A stretch of DNA of 64,000 nucleotides from CAYFLR01 sp964343805 (GTDB lineage: Bacteria > Bdellovibrionota_B > Oligoflexia > CAYFLR01). Positions 60,983 through 64,000 of this stretch are shown here, in pieces (position 1 is the first letter of the stretch; each line of letters starts with the position of its first letter). Location: the NCBI GenBank assembly GCA_964343805.1, contig CAYFLR010000002.1:155475-219474 (forward strand). Direction: 5' to 3'. Below the pieces are notes generated by a model that made no database searches, had not been told where the DNA came from, and saw only the letters and a list, made by a program, of their open reading frames with translations. The position numbers and the translations under genes are program-made.

Positions 60983-62956
60983 ATGTTTTTGGCCAAATCA
61001 GAGAAAGCATTTTGGGAACAATCAAATGACGGATCAGGCCTATGTGCCATGGTAGGGAATGCTCATGTGGGAAAGGCAACTCTACTAGAAAACCTTTTAA
61101 AGAGAAACCTTCGTGAAGAGAGTTATCCAGGTTCCTCTTTTAAGTTAAGTGGTGGTCAAATCCCTGGGACAGAATCCTTTTTAGTTGACCTCCCTGGAAG
61201 TTTCCTTTTTAGTGGGACAGAAGAAGAGACTTTGACTCGGCAAGTTCTGTTTGAAAAAAATATCGAAAAATTGGTGCTGGTGGCAGATGCCAAGGATCTG
61301 GCTAGCTCTTTGACGCAATTTTTCTACTTTAGAGAGTTTGATCTCCCTATGATGCTGAACGTCAATATGACGGATGAGGCAGCACTACACGGGTTAGAGA
61401 TCGATGCCGATCGTCTATCTGAAATGTTAGGTTGCCCTGTGAATACCTCCATTGCCATCGACAATGTGGGTGTGCAAAAGTTGCAAGAAAGTCTCAAAAA
61501 TGACCTAAATAGGCCTAAACCGATCCAGTATCCAGCAGAAATTGAGCAGTACCTTTCCACTTTTGAATCCTTGGTTCCGATGGGTTTGAAATTTAAAAAG
61601 CCTCTCGCTCTCTCTCTTTTAATGAAAGACTCATTTGCGATGGACCACCTTAAAAAAGAGTGTGCTCCGGTTATAGTGGAACAGGTTCAATATCTGATTG
61701 AAAACACTAAAAAAGTATTCAGTAAGTCTCCTTCTATTATATTACATGAACTCTTTTTAGAGTATTCAAGTTCCATAGTACAGGAAACAGTTTCATCGCT
61801 TCCTTTAGAAAAGCCTCTATTCATGGATAAGCTAGGCCGATGGTCGCGGAATGTCGGGACAGGAATTCCCATCGCCCTTATGGTGTTAACTGCTTTATTT
61901 TATATTGTTGGAAAATTTGGTGCGGAATTCTTAGTGGGACTCATGGAGGGAGAACTTTTTGGTGAAGTGATTAACCCTTATGTCGAAGCAAAATTGAGTG
62001 CTCTCAACTGGCCCTTCTTTCAAGAGATGGTGGTGGGAGAATTTGGTCTTTTAACGGTAGGAATAACTCTTCCTTTGGGCTTGGTACTTCCGGTTTTAGT
62101 GACTTTTTACCTCTGTTTTAACTTTCTAGAAGCTTCCGGCTATCTTCCAAGACTTGCCATTTTATTTGATCGAATTTTTAAGAAAATGGGGATGAGTGGA
62201 AAAGGGGTGATTCCTTTATTGATGGGCTTTTCTTGTATTACCATGGCTATTTTAACCACTCGGGTTTTAGATACTAAAAAAGAAAAAAACATTGCTACTT
62301 TGTTGCTTACTATGGGAATTCCCTGTGCACCTTTATTTGGTATTATGTTGATCTTATTGGTGCAAATGCCTATCTCTGCCTCTTTCGTGTTGTTTGGTAT
62401 TTTGATCACTCAAATAATGGTGATTGGTTTCATTGTGAATAAAATCTTTAAAGGGCGGCAATCTAACTTTGTATTTAGCATTCCTCCCTTACAGATTCCT
62501 AAGATGAAAAGGGTGGTCACTCGGGCCTTTGCACAGAGTTGGGACTTCTTAAAAGAGGCTCTCCCTGTTTTTCTCTACGCAACTTTCTTTGTTTTTCTTT
62601 TAGATCATTTTGGTGGCATCGAATATCTGAAGTCGGTGAGTAAGCCAATTTTAAGTGATTTCATTGGATTACCGCAAGAGAGTGTGAGCGTCTTTCTCAT
62701 GTCTATGATCAGAAGAGAGGCTGGAGTCGCTTTATTAAAACAATTTACTGATGCTAATTTATTCACCAATGTGCAAATTGTTATCAACTTGCTACTGGTT
62801 ACCTTTCTAATTCCTTGCGTGAATGCCATCTTGGTTATAGTGAAAGAACGGGGGTGGAAAGTTGCAGTGGGAATCGCTGCTTTTGCTATTAGCTATGCCA
62901 TTTGTATGGGCGGAATTTTAAATTTTACATTTACAAAATTAGGAGTCACTTTCTAA
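60983..62956 (+). CDS. feoB: Ferrous iron transporter FeoB, divergent
   Basis: The 657-aa product has an N-terminal G domain: G1 GNAHVGKATL (residues 25-34; family GNPNxGKSTL), G3 DLPG (69-72), G4 NMTD (128-131). Membrane-embedded gate segments follow: LMGFSCITMAILTTRVLD in place of GFGCNVPA, and IPCAPLF in place of PCxAR. About ten transmembrane helices run to the C-terminus. FeoB imports Fe(II) across the inner membrane. G1 has Ala for Ser/Thr after the Lys, and the gate motif lacks the Pro. It may have altered nucleotide binding or metal choice. It is slightly shorter than E. coli FeoB. Confidence 0.85.
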   Translation: MFLAKSEKAFWEQSNDGSGLCAMVGNAHVGKATLLENLLKRNLREESYPGSSFKLSGGQIPGTESFLVDLPGSFLFSGTEEETLTRQVLFEKNIEKLVLVADAKDLASSLTQFFYFREFDLPMMLNVNMTDEAALHGLEIDADRLSEMLGCPVNTSIAIDNVGVQKLQESLKNDLNRPKPIQYPAEIEQYLSTFESLVPMGLKFKKPLALSLLMKDSFAMDHLKKECAPVIVEQVQYLIENTKKVFSKSPSIILHELFLEYSSSIVQETVSSLPLEKPLFMDKLGRWSRNVGTGIPIALMVLTALFYIVGKFGAEFLVGLMEGELFGEVINPYVEAKLSALNWPFFQEMVVGEFGLLTVGITLPLGLVLPVLVTFYLCFNFLEASGYLPRLAILFDRIFKKMGMSGKGVIPLLMGFSCITMAILTTRVLDTKKEKNIATLLLTMGIPCAPLFGIMLILLVQMPISASFVLFGILITQIMVIGFIVNKIFKGRQSNFVFSIPPLQIPKMKRVVTRAFAQSWDFLKEALPVFLYATFFVFLLDHFGGIEYLKSVSKPILSDFIGLPQESVSVFLMSMIRREAGVALLKQFTDANLFTNVQIVINLLLVTFLIPCVNAILVIVKERGWKVAVGIAAFAISYAICMGGILNFTFTKLGVTF

Positions 62957-62969
62957 TAAGGAGAAATAG

Positions 62970-63617
62970 ATGCATAAGAAAATGGATGAAGTGTTAGAGG
63001 CGGTCTATGAGGCAGTGGAAAGTAAAGATAACAGCATGGCTCGTATAAAAGAGAATTGTCATGTTACAATCACTGAAGATCTCTTAGAAAAAATGCAAAA
63101 AATCCACCTTATTGTTTTTAATCAAAAGGAGATTTATCTCACTCCTGAGGGAACCAAGCAGGCTGTTGCTCTTATCAGGAGAAAAAGGTTAGCTGAGGTT
63201 CTTCTTTTTAACGCAATGCAGTATTCGGGAGATCATCTCTCTCGTGCAGCTTGTAAATATGAACATGCGGTTTATCCTGAAATTGAAGAGAGTATCTGTA
63301 TCCTTCTTGGCCATCCCACCACATGTCCCCATGGAAAACCTATTCCTGGTGGAACCTGTTGTGAGGCACATAAAACCATGGTCGAACAAAAAGTTACCAC
63401 CCTTAATAGTTTAAGAAAAGGGGAAAGTGGACGGATAACTTCTATTAACACTGAAGATGATCAAACTCTCAACAAGCTTTATGGCATGGGAATCAAAAAC
63501 GGTAAAGCGGTGAGTGTGAGACAACACTTTCCATCTTTTATTGTGGAGGTGGATCACAAAGAGGTGGCTATGGACAAGGAGATGAGTAAGAGTATCTTTT
63601 TGACTTGTTCTCACTAA
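62970..63617 (+). CDS. DtxR/MntR-family metalloregulator with C-terminal FeoA/SH3 domain
   Basis: AAGGAG precedes ATG 62970, 13 nt after feoB. The 215-aa product has a winged helix (1-75, with IYLTPEGTKQA), the dimerisation and metal domain (LIRRKRLAEVLLFNA, CKYEHAVYPEIEESI, GHPTTCPHGKPIPGG; Cys, Glu and His ligands as in DtxR) and a FeoA/SH3 domain (about 140-212: LRKGESGRITSI, LYGMGIKNGKAVSV). DtxR proteins repress uptake genes when Fe(II) or Mn(II) is bound. Cotranscription with feoB makes this its likely autoregulating iron sensor. The recognition helix is shorter and less typical than in DtxR. Confidence 0.88.
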   Translation: MHKKMDEVLEAVYEAVESKDNSMARIKENCHVTITEDLLEKMQKIHLIVFNQKEIYLTPEGTKQAVALIRRKRLAEVLLFNAMQYSGDHLSRAACKYEHAVYPEIEESICILLGHPTTCPHGKPIPGGTCCEAHKTMVEQKVTTLNSLRKGESGRITSINTEDDQTLNKLYGMGIKNGKAVSVRQHFPSFIVEVDHKEVAMDKEMSKSIFLTCSH

Positions 63618-63681
63618 ATGGCCTCCATAAACAAACAGCCGCTGTGTTGACTTCCAATCTCCACAGAGTCCCGCAAAGGCC

Positions 63682-64000
63682 GACGATAGATTATCGTGGG
63701 GCGTTCGCGGACAAAAACCTTGCCAAAGTGTATTCGAAATGGCGACGATAGATTATCGCGGGCTGTTCGCGGACAAAAACCTTGCCAAAGTGTATTCCAA
63801 GCGGCGACGATAGATTATCGCGGGGCGTTCGCGGACAAAAACCTTGCCAAAGTGTATTCGAAATGGCGACGATAGATTATCGCGGGCTGTTCGCGGACAA
63901 AAACCTTGCCAAAGTGTATTCCAAGCGGCGACGATAGATTATCGCGGGGCGTTCGCGGACAAAAACCTTGCCAAAGTGTATTCGAAATGGCGACGATAGA
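63682..64000. repeat. 62-nt tandem repeat array, runs off the window
   Basis: GACGATAGATTATCG starts at 63682, 63744, 63806, 63868, 63930 and 63992, each exactly 62 nt apart. Two variants alternate (CGAAATGGC versus CCAAGCGGC, and GCTGTTCG versus GCGTTCG), so the higher-order unit is 124 nt. No unique spacers are present. CGATAGATTATCG inside each unit is palindromic. Between the regulator stop (63617) and the array is a unit-like head with GCCGCTGTGTTGAC (63638). Confidence 0.92.

Noticed and set aside
42291..63617. Magnetosome gene island (MamK-like actin plus feoB)
   Set aside because: None of the characteristic mam or mad membrane proteins, MamA, MamE, MamM or magnetochrome CxxCH proteins is present. 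The feo operon is separately regulated.
63682..64000. CRISPR array
   Set aside because: The whole 62-nt unit repeats with only two alternating variants. There are no unique spacers and no cas genes in the window.
1..64000. Prophage or insertion sequence
   Set aside because: I found no transposase, integrase, terminase, capsid or tail genes and no tRNA or rRNA gene in the window.

Overview
The window is AT-rich bacterial DNA with short intergenic gaps and Sec-type signal peptides and lipoprotein signals on many products. The gene set points to a didermal, signal-rich bacterium: TolC-type outer membrane factors, a CusCBA-like pump, a soluble lytic transglycosylase, a class I fumarase and many histidine kinases. 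The style (YQNC-type lipoprotein signals, many secreted proteins of unknown function) suggests a member of the Bdellovibrionota or a related former deltaproteobacterium, but no gene here fixes the taxonomy. Five runs of N (3030-3039, 9545-9554, 38447-38514, 42114-42152, 44940-44949) show a draft scaffold. Several neighbouring ORF pairs look like single genes broken by a frameshift.

Layout. 1-177: the cut-off start of a sugar/choline-type nucleotidyltransferase (minus strand). 564-8351: a large repeat-bearing putative lipoprotein; an ECF sigma / membrane anti-sigma-like / Spy-like periplasmic protein operon; and a frame-broken Cys-rich lipoprotein. 8335-13475: a lytic transglycosylase, a TM2 protein, a TolC-like protein with a C-terminal pYEATS-like domain, a Lys-rich secreted protein, a HAMP-like membrane protein and a frame-broken exported protein. 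13718-19900: a copper/silver efflux operon (CusC-, CusB-, CusA-like, DUF3347) whose CusA reading frame is broken. 19903-23218 (minus): a metalloprotease with a P-domain and a class I fumarase. 23728-29783: an operon of secreted proteins ending in a probable polymorphic toxin and its immunity protein. 29922-37141: chemosensory-type signalling with a membrane hybrid kinase, a CheA-like kinase of permuted domain order and CheY-like regulators. 37315-39945: a metallopeptidase-like lipoprotein.

39941-41370 is a gene-free block of repeats: 124-nt and 120-nt tandem repeats, a dispersed 154-bp hairpin element that also occurs at 297-452, a polypurine tract and a 242-bp imperfect palindrome. An AbiEi-like gene cut by a gap follows.

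The most striking region is 42291-57567. It is one compact 15-gene operon with very small gaps or overlaps and a single visible promoter/operator in front. It encodes a HEAT-repeat scaffold with MPS repeats, at least four coiled-coil proteins, an AAA+ ATPase that joins a Ycf46-like N-terminal region to a ClpA/B-type D1 module, a double-receiver/long-coiled-coil protein, two soluble receiver-histidine kinases, three different actin-like ATPases (two ParM-like, one MreB/MamK-like) separated by small adaptor-like proteins, and a one-helix membrane peptide. A convergent PAS-kinase-receiver and a degenerate HD-GYP protein adjoin it. I read this as an undescribed, phosphorelay-controlled cytoskeletal or filament machine. 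That is inference from domain content.

60983-63617 is a feoB plus DtxR/FeoA-type regulator operon behind a Fur-box-like sequence and a palindrome over the -10. The window ends inside a 62-nt tandem repeat array (63682-64000).
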